Shown: positions 17,480 through 25,680 of the stretch, piece after piece
Layout of the letters: every line of letters begins with the position of its first letter
Numbering within the stretch: the first letter of the stretch is position 1
Source of the DNA: Pseudomonas palleroniana
Lineage (GTDB): Bacteria; Pseudomonadota; Gammaproteobacteria; Pseudomonadales; Pseudomonadaceae
NCBI RefSeq assembly: GCF_003031675.1
Contig: NZ_PYWX01000011.1
Span: 62,001 to 126,000 of the forward strand
DNA: 64,000 bases
Direction: 5' to 3'
The notes under the pieces: generated by a model
The model's database searches: none
The model's input: the letters and a program-made list of their open reading frames with translations, nothing else
What the model was told of the DNA's origin: nothing
Translations under genes and position numbers: made by a program

Positions 17480-18710
17480 CGACCTTGCGCTTGCCCGGTC
17501 CGCCCGCAACGGACGCCTGATCGTATTCGCCAGGGGCGTTTCCGATTTTGGTGCCTTTCTTAACATGGTGGCTTTATCGACCTACGTCTATTGGCTAAGC
17601 CAAAGTGTGGTGTTCGTCAGTGTGTTCCTGGCGTGTCGAGTCGCGGGCGGCATTGTCGCCAGCCTGTTCGGGATCAGCTTTTTCAGGCACTTTCCCGGGC
17701 GAGGCGCATTGGCCGGGCTGGATCTCTCCCGGGCTATGCTATTGACGCCGTTGCTCTTGCTGGCACCGGCCCACCAACTGAACATCCTGCCTTTCATCGC
17801 GTTCGGCATCGGATTATGCAATTCCCTTTTTGCGATCGGCCTCAATAGCCAGTTGCCTACCTGGGTTGCCCCCGGCCTGCGTGTGAACACTAATGCCTGG
17901 CTGACGTCCGCGGCCGCCACGGGAGCAATATTCGGCAGCCTGCTGTCGGGATTGTTGATCGCAGAAGGCGGATTTGAGGCCGTCTTTGCAACCAATATCG
18001 CCACTTACTTGCTGGCCGCCATCCTGATTGTTCCGCTGCGGGCGTTGTATGCGGTATCTCCCGTGGCGCACAAAGGGCTGTCGGGAGAGTGGCACGCACT
18101 CAAGCAGGGGCTGCGAAGTACGCCTGTGCTAGCGGCGATGTTGCTCATCAGCCTGCTTGATACCCTGGGCAGTGCAGCACACAACGTCGGGTTTCCGGTG
18201 CTGTCCCAGCTCATTGCCCCCGATACCGTGAACACGGTCATGGGCTATTTATTGGCAGTGTGGGCATGCGGCAAGTTTGCCGGGGCGCGTTTGGCCAATG
18301 CACTGTTGAAAGGATGCGGCATCCAAGGCATGGAGCGCTTGTTCATGGTCGGAGTCGCACTGATGTCGACTGGCTTCATCCTGACCTTCCAGCAGGCGCA
18401 GTTGTGGCTGGCGCTGGTGTTTATTGTCTGGGCGGGCGTGGGCGATGGCGTAGCCGAAGTGGCCTTGATATCGCGTGCCCAGCGTGAACCCGAGACGCTA
18501 CGTTTGCCGCTGTTCAGCTTACTGACGCTGATCCAGATGACCGGCTTCGGCGTGGGAATGCTCATCGTCGGGCCGTTCTATCTGGCCTGGAGCCCGGCGC
18601 AGGTGATTGTGCTGTTCCACGGCCTGCCGTTAAGTGCGTTGAGTATCATGGCGGTGTGGATGTACCTCAGGCGTCGGCGTTTGCCCGCCAAGGCGCTGTT
18701 CGAGGAGTGA
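17469..18710 (+). CDS. MFS exporter, probably for the cluster product
   Basis: Major facilitator protein of 413 residues with about twelve membrane segments, of the type often found at the end of biosynthetic and siderophore clusters (EntS-like). It begins MLNDDLALARSARNG and has the usual cytoplasmic loop after the sixth helix and a basic C-terminal YLRRRRLPAK. The ATG at 17469 overlaps the dioxygenase gene by 11 bases. As the last gene in the run and the only obvious transporter inside it, export and self-protection are the likely jobs, perhaps together with the RND pump upstream. Confidence 0.85.
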   Translation: MLNDDLALARSARNGRLIVFARGVSDFGAFLNMVALSTYVYWLSQSVVFVSVFLACRVAGGIVASLFGISFFRHFPGRGALAGLDLSRAMLLTPLLLLAPAHQLNILPFIAFGIGLCNSLFAIGLNSQLPTWVAPGLRVNTNAWLTSAAATGAIFGSLLSGLLIAEGGFEAVFATNIATYLLAAILIVPLRALYAVSPVAHKGLSGEWHALKQGLRSTPVLAAMLLISLLDTLGSAAHNVGFPVLSQLIAPDTVNTVMGYLLAVWACGKFAGARLANALLKGCGIQGMERLFMVGVALMSTGFILTFQQAQLWLALVFIVWAGVGDGVAEVALISRAQREPETLRLPLFSLLTLIQMTGFGVGMLIVGPFYLAWSPAQVIVLFHGLPLSALSIMAVWMYLRRRRLPAKALFEE

Positions 18711-18768
18711 CGCGCGTGGGCATTCGCTCGCGTGCTGTACCGGCACACGAGTGAGTGCGGTGTTCCCA

Positions 18769-19017
18769 TCAGTTCGTCAGGCCTGCGTTCTCCAGAACGT
18801 TGTCGATCCAGCTCCAGCGTGGGTTGCAGTTGGCAATGTCGGCCCTCAGCGTTTCTTCGTGCTCGACGTATTGCCTGGCGCGGCGCAAAGACGGCCCGCT
18901 CGGGCTGGGCAACAGTTGGTGTCGATGGTTATCGACCGTTTCAGCTGGTGAGATGAAAACCGGCTTGAGTGAGGCACTAATGTGACTTGGACAAGTCAAT
19001 AAACATAGCAATATCAT
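18769..19017 (-). pseudogene. Doubtful small open frame, possible decayed EexN-like lipoprotein
   Basis: In the 363-base gap after the exporter (18711-19073), the minus strand keeps an open frame of 82 codons. Its second half (ARQYVEHEETLRADIANCN, then a DNVLENAG segment) resembles the short EexN-type entry-exclusion lipoprotein pattern (hydrophilic helix, Cys, Asn-Pro, then CxNA), but the expected later Cys is missing. The N-terminus MILLCLLTCPS is a poor signal peptide. It could be a degraded gene or chance. Nothing else is visible in this gap. Confidence 0.22.
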
Positions 19018-19073
19018 AAGCTTGGCTCCGGTGACGAAGCCTTTCGCCTCACTCTCATTCGAAGAATCATTCC

Positions 19074-19940
19074 ATGCACCTGCGTATTATTGCAGTCGGG
19101 CTGACGGCCCTTGTTTTGCTCCCCATCCAGACGCAAGCTCGTGGCTTGCTGGACCTGTTCAAACCAGCGGCCCAAGAACACAGCACTCGATCCGGCTCGG
19201 TCAGTCAGGGCGCGGCTCTTGAGCTTTATTCCAGCCAACAGAAAAAGCCGTCGTTCGACAGCTGTGCCGATCTGTTCCCTGGCGCTACACCGATCAACAC
19301 CGCCACCGTGCCTGCCATGATGAAACCTCTGGCGCTGTGTTCCGACAACTTCGCAGTGCTTTATTCGCAAACCAGCAGGACACCGCTGGTGGTGGTCGAA
19401 CGCCTGAATGCCGCGCAGTTGAAAGATGCCAAGGGCGAGGAGCGCACCAACCAGTTCTACCCGGACCCACGCATTCCCAAGGACGGTCGCGCAGAACTGA
19501 GCGACTATCGTGGCCAGCATCCGGCGATGGATCGCGGTCACCAGTCTCCGGCCGCCGACGCACCGAGTGCCAATGCCATGGCGCAGTCTTTCGCGCTGTC
19601 GAACATGGTGCCCCAAGACCCGACCAACAACCGCAAGATCTGGAGCAAGGTCGAAGCAGACGTGCGTAAATTTGCCACCCGTGCCGGTGGCAATGTCTTC
19701 GTGTTCACTGGGCCGCTGTTTGACCCGGGCTACAGCACCATGGGCCCTCACAAGGTCTGGGTGCCGACGCGCCTGTTCAAACTGGTGTACGACGCTTCGT
19801 CAAAACGCGCCTGGGCCTATGTGCTGCCTAACGCCGAGACTCGCATCCAGAAGCCGATGGACTACGACACTTTTGTCAAAAGCACCGGGCTCAGGTTGCT
19901 GGGTCATTTGCCGGTCGCGGGGTCCGTCGGGCGGACCTGA
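19074..19940 (+). CDS. Secreted DNA/RNA non-specific endonuclease
   Basis: Exported nuclease of the NucA/Serratia family (288 residues). A signal peptide covers about residues 1-22 (LTALVLLPIQTQA then cleavage). The catalytic DRGH motif is at 153-156, followed by SNMVPQDPTNNRKIW, which holds the metal-binding Asn of the family. It probably degrades extracellular nucleic acid in the periplasm or outside. It stands alone on the plus strand and converges with the metal-efflux genes; its stop lies 10 bases from the end of the DUF1289 gene on the other strand. Confidence 0.88.
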   Translation: MHLRIIAVGLTALVLLPIQTQARGLLDLFKPAAQEHSTRSGSVSQGAALELYSSQQKKPSFDSCADLFPGATPINTATVPAMMKPLALCSDNFAVLYSQTSRTPLVVVERLNAAQLKDAKGEERTNQFYPDPRIPKDGRAELSDYRGQHPAMDRGHQSPAADAPSANAMAQSFALSNMVPQDPTNNRKIWSKVEADVRKFATRAGGNVFVFTGPLFDPGYSTMGPHKVWVPTRLFKLVYDASSKRAWAYVLPNAETRIQKPMDYDTFVKSTGLRLLGHLPVAGSVGRT

Positions 19941-19950
19941 TCCGTCCACC

Positions 19951-20130
19951 TTACCTGGCCTTCTTCAATGCCTTGAGCCGCTGCGTCGCACGTTGCACAG
20001 CGGCCATTTTCTCGGGACGCTTCATGCGTTTCCATTTGCGGATGTCGTCCTTGCTGCGTCCGCAGCTGACGCACAGGTCACCGCTGAGCTGGCAGATGGA
20101 AATGCAGGGGTTTTCAATATCTTTGGCCAA
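19951..20130 (-). CDS. DUF1289 small cysteine-rich protein
   Basis: A 59-residue protein starting at TTG: MAKDIENPCISICQLSG, then DLCVSCGRSKDDIRKWK. The C-x3-C-x6-C-x2-C arrangement and the following Trp-rich basic helix are the DUF1289 signature; the family has no established function but looks metal-binding. The TTG start is supported by a GGTGAG ribosome-site-like sequence and by the family's N-terminus. It lies 32 bases after the dmeF-like stop on the same strand, so it may be transcribed with it. Confidence 0.75.
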   Translation of the reverse strand: MAKDIENPCISICQLSGDLCVSCGRSKDDIRKWKRMKRPEKMAAVQRATQRLKALKKAR

Positions 20131-20162
20131 GGTCTCACCCGGGTGCGCAGTAAAGGCCGCCG

Positions 20163-21068
20163 TTACGCGGCGTGAAATTCGACCGTGAGGTGACTCACCT
20201 CATGGACAGGTTCAAGGCGCTCGCGAATGCTCTCGGCATTGGTCGAGCGGCCGACCACGCTGACAATCGCCGCATATGCCTCGGGGCCGACGCGCCAGAC
20301 GTGCAAGTCGGTAATCCTGGCATCGCCGGGTTGTTCAACCAACTCGCGGATCTCGGCGGCGACCTGTTCATCGGTCTGGTCCAGCAACACACCGGCGGTG
20401 GCCTTCATCAGGCTCCAGGCCCATCGCGCAATCACGAGGGCGCCGACAATGCCCATCAGTGGGTCCAGCCACACCCAACCCAGGTAGCGGCCCGCCAGTA
20501 ACGCGGCGATGGCGAGCACCGAGGTCAAGGCATCGGCGATCACGTGCACATAGGCCGAGCGCATGTTGTTGTCGTGGCCGTGAGGGTGATGATCGTGGTC
20601 GTGGTCATGCCCGTGGCTATGGCCGTGACCCAGCAGCAGCGCACTGAGGATATTCACCGCCAGGCCCAACACGGCGATCAGCGTCGCCGTCCCGAACTGC
20701 ACCTCGGCAGGCTGCAGCAAGCGAATTACCGACTCGATAGCAATGCCCAGGGACACCAGCGCCAGGATCAGCGCCGAGGCGAAGCCGCCCAGGTCGCCGA
20801 CTTTGCCGGTGCCGAAGCTGTAGCGCGGGCTGTTCGCATGACGTTTGGCGTAGGCGTAGGCCGCAGCGGCAATGCCCAAGGCGCCGGCATGCGTAGCCAT
20901 ATGAAAGCCGTCAGCCAGCAGGGCCATGGAACCGGTCAACGCGCCGGCGGCGATTTCCGCCACCATCATGACGACGGTCAGCAACACCACCCAGAGGGTG
21001 CGCCTGGCGTTTTCGTCATGGGTTGAACCGAGGAATACATGCTCGTGGGTGTGGGGCGTAAGGGTCAT
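20163..21068 (-). CDS. dmeF: Cation diffusion facilitator, Ni/Co efflux (DmeF-like)
   Basis: Inner-membrane metal/proton antiporter of 301 residues. Six membrane helices are visible, with the TM2 and TM5 metal-site pairs LLADGFHMATHAG and HVIADALTSV. Between helices 4 and 5 lies a long His/Asp loop (repeated HGH and HDH), typical of Co2+/Ni2+ or Zn2+ exporters. It is preceded, with a 4-base overlap, by an RcnR-like repressor gene, and that pairing is characteristic of nickel/cobalt efflux, which favours DmeF over CzcD. Expression should be induced by excess metal. Confidence 0.85.
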   Translation of the reverse strand: MTLTPHTHEHVFLGSTHDENARRTLWVVLLTVVMMVAEIAAGALTGSMALLADGFHMATHAGALGIAAAAYAYAKRHANSPRYSFGTGKVGDLGGFASALILALVSLGIAIESVIRLLQPAEVQFGTATLIAVLGLAVNILSALLLGHGHSHGHDHDHDHHPHGHDNNMRSAYVHVIADALTSVLAIAALLAGRYLGWVWLDPLMGIVGALVIARWAWSLMKATAGVLLDQTDEQVAAEIRELVEQPGDARITDLHVWRVGPEAYAAIVSVVGRSTNAESIRERLEPVHEVSHLTVEFHAA

Positions 21069-21340
21069 TTGGAATACCGCCGGATGGCTTCGAGCAATTC
21101 TTCGACCCCTTTGTTGCGAGCTTCTTCGCTAAGGGACGGATCGGCCACATGGGCCCTGGCGTGGTCTTCGATGATTTCCTCCATCAGCCCGTTGATGGCG
21201 CCACGGGTGGCGGCCACCAGATGCAGGGTCTTGGCACAGTCGGCGTCTGACTCCAGCGCTTTTTCGACTGCCTGGATTTGCCCGGCGATGCGTTTGACGC
21301 GTTTGATCAAGCTGTCTTTGTTCGCGGCTATATGGCCCAT
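21065..21340 (-). CDS. RcnR/CsoR-family metal-responsive repressor
   Basis: All-helical repressor of 91 residues. The four ligands used by E. coli RcnR for Ni2+/Co2+ are all present at the same positions: His3 (MGHIAAN), Cys35 (DADCAKT), His60 and His64 (EDHARAH). CsoR-type copper sensors would instead use a C-H-C set. It overlaps the dmeF-like gene by four bases and should repress both genes from the G-tract operators just upstream until metal binds. Confidence 0.9.
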   Translation of the reverse strand: MGHIAANKDSLIKRVKRIAGQIQAVEKALESDADCAKTLHLVAATRGAINGLMEEIIEDHARAHVADPSLSEEARNKGVEELLEAIRRYSK

Positions 21341-21342
21341 GG

Positions 21343-21396
21343 CATACCCCCCCTACCTATGATGGGGCGGATCATTGCATACCCCGCCCCCCTATA
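21343..21396 (-). promoter_or_regulatory. Paired RcnR-type G-tract operators
   Basis: Directly upstream of the repressor start are two G/C tracts flanked by TAC/GTA or ATA: CATACCCCCCCTAC at 21343-21356 and CATACCCCGCCCCCCTATA at 21378-21396 (plus-strand reading). RcnR-family proteins recognise a run of Gs between short A/T inverted repeats, so these fit autoregulation of the repressor-efflux operon. The two tracts start 35 bases apart, about three helical turns. Confidence 0.65.
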
Positions 21397-21537
21397 CAAC
21401 GCGAGGCGTCGAGCGGTTGCCGAAAGCTGGTATGTCATGATGTCCGAATCCGTCCTCGGCTGGTCCGGCCTGTGCCTGTTGCGTACCGGGTGGCGCGCCT
21501 ACCATGGCGTCTGAAATTCATACCACGAGGACTGTCC

Positions 21538-22080
21538 ATGAAACGCAAAGCCCTGATCGTGATCGATGCCCAGCATTCGTTCCGCCATTCCACCTACTGG
21601 TCCGAAAATGACCTGCCTGACTACCTTGCCAAACAACAGGCCCTGATTGATGGGTGTGTTCAGCAAGGCATTCCGGTGATACAAGTCTTCCATGTTGAAG
21701 ACCAGGGGCATTTTTCGATGGCATCGGGCAACGTCAGAACCTTGAGCGAGTTGTCGATCGAGCCGGCCTTGGTCATCCACAAGCGCTACCACAGTGCTTT
21801 TGCCGGCACGCCCCTGGCGGCACGGCTGACGGAGATGGGGGTGGACACATTGATCATCAGCGGTATTCGCACCGAACAATGCTGCGAAACCACCACGCGG
21901 CAGGCGTCGGACAGCGGCTTTATCGTGGACTTTGTCAGCGAGGCGACGCTGACCTTCCCCATGACTCACGCGCGCAGTGCCCGGGTCTACACTGCGGCCG
22001 AGATCCGCGAGCGCACGGAGCTGGTGCTCGAAGACCGCTTTGCGCGCATCGTCACCGTCGCCCAGGCCTTGGAGGCCTGA
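21538..22080 (+). CDS. Isochorismatase-like cysteine hydrolase
   Basis: Cysteine hydrolase of 180 residues with the family triad: Asp10 in IVIDAQ, Lys82 in HKRYHSAF, and Cys115 in GIRTEQCCETT. The family includes nicotinamidases, carbamoylsarcosine amidases and true isochorismatases; the surrounding sequence does not decide which. No metal-site DxHxxxH of nicotinamidase is evident. The ATG at 21538 follows an ACGAGGA ribosome site. The AraC-type regulator starts two bases after its stop, so the two form a unit, a pairing common among these hydrolases. Confidence 0.85.
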   Translation: MKRKALIVIDAQHSFRHSTYWSENDLPDYLAKQQALIDGCVQQGIPVIQVFHVEDQGHFSMASGNVRTLSELSIEPALVIHKRYHSAFAGTPLAARLTEMGVDTLIISGIRTEQCCETTTRQASDSGFIVDFVSEATLTFPMTHARSARVYTAAEIRERTELVLEDRFARIVTVAQALEA

Positions 22081-22082
22081 CC

Positions 22083-23069
22083 GTGAGCGTGCCGGTGCTG
22101 TTCGTGTTGCTGCCCAATGTACTGATGCTCGACCTGGCAGGCCCCGCCGAAGTGCTGCGCCTGGCGGCTCAGGTCGAGGACCCGGCCGTCATCGATTTCG
22201 ACCTGCAGTACGTCAGCCCGGTGGAGTCCCTGCAAACCTCCATCGGTTTGCCGCTGGCCGGCTTGGCTCCACTTCCAGCGGTCCTGGCACCCGGCACTCT
22301 GGTGGTGTTGGTGGGCTCCACGTCGAAGGTGAGCAAGGCACGCCAACAGGCGTTCGAGGTGGCCAGTCAGGCGCTGACCCAGTGGCTGCAGAACGTGTAC
22401 GCGCCTTCGGGCGAGCGGCTGGTATGCGTCTGTGCGGGAGCGTTGAGTGCCGCCAGGGCCGGATTGCTGGATGGGCGCCAGTGCACCACGCACCATGCGC
22501 TGTGCGCCACATTGCAGGCCGTGGCGCCCAAGGCCCGGGTCCTGGAAAACCGGCTTTACGTCACTGACGGTCCGGTGAGTTGCAGCGCCGGCGTCACTGC
22601 GGGGATCGACCTGATGCTGCACCTGCTTGCCGAGCTGGCCGGCCCACGCCTGGCCTGCACGGTTGCTCGGGACATGGTGGTGTATATGCGCCGCAGTGGC
22701 GCCGACCCGCAATTGTCGCCCTGGATCGCCGGGCGCAATCATCTGCATCCGGCCGTGCATCGGGTGCAGGACGCCATCGCTGCCGCCCCCTGTGAAGCCT
22801 GGACCGCCACGCGCATGGCGGCGTTGGCCTACACCAGCAGCCGCCACCTGGCGCGGCTGTTCCACGAGCACGTCGGTAGCAGCCCGCTCGACTACCTGCA
22901 TCGGCTGCGACTGGCCGTGGCCCGTGAACTGTTGGCCGAGTCGGCCCTGGGTATTGAAACGGTCGCTGAGCGCGCAGGCTTTGGTTCGGCGCGCCACCTG
23001 CGGCGCATCTGGAGCAAATACGAAGCCGGCACGCCTTCCAGCCTGCGCCTCCTGGTTGATGCCGGCTGA
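22083..23069 (+). CDS. GlxA-type transcriptional regulator (DJ-1/PfpI domain plus AraC helix-turn-helix)
   Basis: Regulator of 328 residues with a GTG start at 22083. Residues 1-190 form a DJ-1/PfpI-like domain (FVLLPNVLMLDLAGPAEVLR; the nucleophile-elbow region reads VCVCAGALSAARAG), and residues 225-320 form an AraC/XylS DNA-binding domain (SSRHLARLFHEHVGSSPLDYL, then ETVAERAGFGSARHLRRIW). Such proteins usually sense small nitrogenous metabolites. Its immediate link to the hydrolase gene upstream suggests it controls that gene or its pathway. Confidence 0.88.
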   Translation: MSVPVLFVLLPNVLMLDLAGPAEVLRLAAQVEDPAVIDFDLQYVSPVESLQTSIGLPLAGLAPLPAVLAPGTLVVLVGSTSKVSKARQQAFEVASQALTQWLQNVYAPSGERLVCVCAGALSAARAGLLDGRQCTTHHALCATLQAVAPKARVLENRLYVTDGPVSCSAGVTAGIDLMLHLLAELAGPRLACTVARDMVVYMRRSGADPQLSPWIAGRNHLHPAVHRVQDAIAAAPCEAWTATRMAALAYTSSRHLARLFHEHVGSSPLDYLHRLRLAVARELLAESALGIETVAERAGFGSARHLRRIWSKYEAGTPSSLRLLVDAG

Positions 23070-23073
23070 TGGT

Positions 23074-23241
23074 TCAGCAGGACGTGTCGGCGGGCGTGGC
23101 CGGCTCTTGAGCCGCTTCAGCCGCCAGTTTCGCACGGTCGGCTTTGCTGATGTATTTGTCTTTGCTTTTCGGCGCCAATTTGGCGCTGGCCTTTTTGGCC
23201 TTGGCCTTGAAGAGCTGCTGGAGTTTCTTTTGGCGATTCAT
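23074..23241 (-). CDS. DUF2986 small basic protein
   Basis: A 55-residue, very Lys/Ala-rich protein beginning MNRQKKLQQLFKAKAKKA and continuing with KDKYISKADRAKLAAE. The pattern of a basic N-terminal helix followed by YISKADRAKLA matches the small DUF2986 family found in gamma-proteobacteria, with unknown function. The ATG at 23241 has a plausible upstream region shared divergently with the panB paralogue. It converges with the AraC-type regulator, four bases from its stop. Confidence 0.7.
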   Translation of the reverse strand: MNRQKKLQQLFKAKAKKASAKLAPKSKDKYISKADRAKLAAEAAQEPATPADTSC

Positions 23242-23392
23242 GTCTTTTACCTGGGTTGTACAGACCCGGATGATATCAGTTTAAAAAAACGGCCCGTTAC
23301 CTGAGTCGCTTTTTAGCGTCGATCTGTACATTGAACCGCGAGTCCTTTTGCCAATAATCCGGTCGGGTATCCAGCGTAAACGGAAGATCCTG

Positions 23393-24208
23393 ATGAGCAC
23401 CCACACCCGCACAAAACGCATGACGGTTCCGCAACTGGTGGCGATGAAGGGCCAGCAGAAAATCGTCTCATTGACCGCATACTCCAGCGCCATCGCCCGG
23501 CTGATCGACCCCTGGGTCGACTTCATTCTGGTCGGCGACTCCACGGCGATGGTCGGTTATGGCCGCGCCTCGACCTTGAGCATGCAATTGGAAGAAACCA
23601 TCGGGCATACCCGCGCCGTGGTCGACAGCACGCAGCTGGCCTGTGTGATTGCCGACATGCCCTTCGGCAGTTATCAGGAGTCCTTCGAGCAGGCCTTCCG
23701 CAATTGTGCCCAGGTGCTGGCGCGCACGGGCTGCGATGCGGTCAAGCTGGAGGCCAATCAGGCGCTGGCGGGAACGGTGGAATTTCTGGTGGCGCGAGGG
23801 ATTCCGGTAATGGCCCATGTGGGGTTGATGCCGCAGTTCGTCAATGTGATGGGCGGTTTCAAGGCCCAGGGCCTCACGGCGCAAACCGGTGCGGTGATTG
23901 CCGAAGACGCCCGCGCCAACCTCGAGGCGGGCGCCTTCAGCCTGTTGCTGGAAGGTGTGGCCGAGGGCGTGGCGCGCCAGATCACCCTGGACTCAAGCAT
24001 GCCCACCATCGGCATTGGCGCGTCGCCGGCGTGCGACGGCCAGGTACTGGTTACCGAAGATGTGCTGGGCCTGGGCAGCGGGCACCTGCCGCGTTTCGTC
24101 AAACAGTATGCGGATGTCAGTGAAGTGATTCGCGATGCCTGCGCCCGCTTTGCCGACGACGTGCGCCATGGCCGCTTTCCCGAAGCGCGTCACTGTTACG
24201 GGCTTTGA
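23393..24208 (+). CDS. panB: Ketopantoate hydroxymethyltransferase (second PanB-like enzyme)
   Basis: Predicted to add a hydroxymethyl group from methylene-tetrahydrofolate to 2-oxoisovalerate in pantothenate synthesis. The 271-residue protein has the metal-binding aspartates in [12 protein letters not shown] and [10 protein letters not shown] and the acidic active-site residues in VKLEANQA and SLLLEGV. The ATG at 23393 follows GGAAG; the longer in-frame version lacks family similarity. It stands alone, without panC or panD, so it is probably an accessory paralogue, possibly acting on another 2-oxoacid. It converges with a MocR regulator, overlapping its end by 13 bases. Confidence 0.85.
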   Translation: MSTHTRTKRMTVPQLVAMKGQQKIVSLTAYSSAIARLIDPWVDFILVGDSTAMVGYGRASTLSMQLEETIGHTRAVVDSTQLACVIADMPFGSYQESFEQAFRNCAQVLARTGCDAVKLEANQALAGTVEFLVARGIPVMAHVGLMPQFVNVMGGFKAQGLTAQTGAVIAEDARANLEAGAFSLLLEGVAEGVARQITLDSSMPTIGIGASPACDGQVLVTEDVLGLGSGHLPRFVKQYADVSEVIRDACARFADDVRHGRFPEARHCYGL

Positions 24209-25584
24209 CGGATCGCCTCGGCCAGTTGGTGTACCGCCTGGGCGATATCCTTGTTCCAGTCGAGGGTAAAACTCAGGCGCAGATGCTGCTGCCAGGCGCC
24301 ATGCTGGCTGAACAATTCACCTGGGGCGATGACGATGCGCCGGGCCAGCAAGGATTCGAACACCCGCCGCATCTGCACCGGGCGCCTGGCCTGCAACCAG
24401 AAACTCGCGCCGCCTTGGGGCACTTGAACGTGCCACAGATCGTGGACCTCCAGCAGGGCTTTGAGTTGGTTCATCCGCGTCAATAGCTGCGCGCGAAGTG
24501 CTTTTAAATGGGCGTCGACGCGTTTGGAGGTCAACAGCTTGGCGATGGCTCTCTGACGGATCGGCGAAAGGCGAAACCCGCGTTCCAGAAACAACCGCTG
24601 TAACGCCGGCCGCTGCTCGCGGCATAGCACGTACCCGTAGGGCGCTTCGGAGCCGATCACTTTGTCGAAGGTGGAGAACACCAGCAGTCTGCTGGGGTCG
24701 GCAAAGTCGCGATAGCGCGCAGGGTGCGCAGCAAAACACAGCTCGCCGTAGGTGTCGTTCTCGAACAGCCAGATATCCCGTTCCGCCAGCCAACGGCAGA
24801 TCTGCTGCTTGTCCTGCGCCGGCATCAGGCCGCCCTGGGGAATATTCACGGTCGACGAGAACACCGCCAGTCGAATCGGCTCTTGCCGGAGCAAGCCACT
24901 GAGCGCCACCAGGTCGAAACGCCCGTCGGCGTCGAGGTGCAACTCGATCACACGCACCTTCGCCGCTTCCAGTTGACGCAACACCGCCCACGAGCAGGGC
25001 GACTCCACCAGCGCTACCGTGCCCGCCAGGTTCAGGGCATTGAGGGCAATGGCCAGCACGCTGTGCAGGTCTGCGCCGATATACACCTCATCGGCTTGCC
25101 AGTAGCGGTCGGTGGAGTGGGTGTAGCGCGCGGCCAATGCGGCACGCAGTTCGGGCTCGCCGAATGGCAGGTACAGGGGCGCAAGCGAGCGCGGATACTG
25201 CCGCGCCAACTCGCGCTCGATCATCCACAGTGGGTTTTCCAGAGACAGCAACAGGGCGGGTGCATCGCTACTCAGCGCCAGCATTCCCGGTTGCCGTGCG
25301 TTGGCGAATACCTGATCGAGCAGGTTGGAAGGGCGGGGGGCCAACGTGCCGCCGGGGAGGGCTTTGATGAAGTAACCGAACTTGGCTCTGGCTTCGACCC
25401 GCCCCTCATCTTCAAGCAGCGCATACGCGTACTTGGTGGTCGACACCGACACTCCCAGGCGCCGCGCCAGTTGGCGCAGCGACGGTAGTTTTTGCTCGGT
25501 GTGCACAGGGGCCGCCTCGATCAACTCGACGAGGTAGCGATACACGGCTTGATAGGCAAAAGAGCTGTGCTGGGTTTTTTCCAT
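24196..25584 (-). CDS. MocR-family regulator (GntR helix-turn-helix plus aminotransferase domain)
   Basis: Regulator of 462 residues. Residues 5-75 are a GntR winged helix ([32 protein letters not shown]), and the rest is a fold-type I aminotransferase domain with the PLP lysine in [16 protein letters not shown]. The family uses PLP or aminoacyl-PLP adducts as effector. The start at 25584 (MEKTQHSS) is preferred over a GTG two codons upstream. Upstream on the same strand, separated by 96 bases, is an MFS pump gene that may belong to its regulon; the panB paralogue converging on it is another candidate target. Confidence 0.88.
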   Translation of the reverse strand: MEKTQHSSFAYQAVYRYLVELIEAAPVHTEQKLPSLRQLARRLGVSVSTTKYAYALLEDEGRVEARAKFGYFIKALPGGTLAPRPSNLLDQVFANARQPGMLALSSDAPALLLSLENPLWMIERELARQYPRSLAPLYLPFGEPELRAALAARYTHSTDRYWQADEVYIGADLHSVLAIALNALNLAGTVALVESPCSWAVLRQLEAAKVRVIELHLDADGRFDLVALSGLLRQEPIRLAVFSSTVNIPQGGLMPAQDKQQICRWLAERDIWLFENDTYGELCFAAHPARYRDFADPSRLLVFSTFDKVIGSEAPYGYVLCREQRPALQRLFLERGFRLSPIRQRAIAKLLTSKRVDAHLKALRAQLLTRMNQLKALLEVHDLWHVQVPQGGASFWLQARRPVQMRRVFESLLARRIVIAPGELFSQHGAWQQHLRLSFTLDWNKDIAQAVHQLAEAIRQSP

Positions 25585-25680
25585 GATCACTCGAAGCGTT
25601 CGACCGCTAATGATGGCACGCCCATCAGGGGTTGGTCCGGCCCAGTATCCTGCAAGGCGATGCCATACGGAAATCCACGC

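Noticed and set aside
20544..21026. Long plus-strand open frame with His/Gln-rich sequence opposite the dmeF-like gene
   Set aside because: It is antisense to the well-supported cation efflux gene, has no family features or ribosome site, and reflects the His-rich loop and GC-rich codon use of the real gene.
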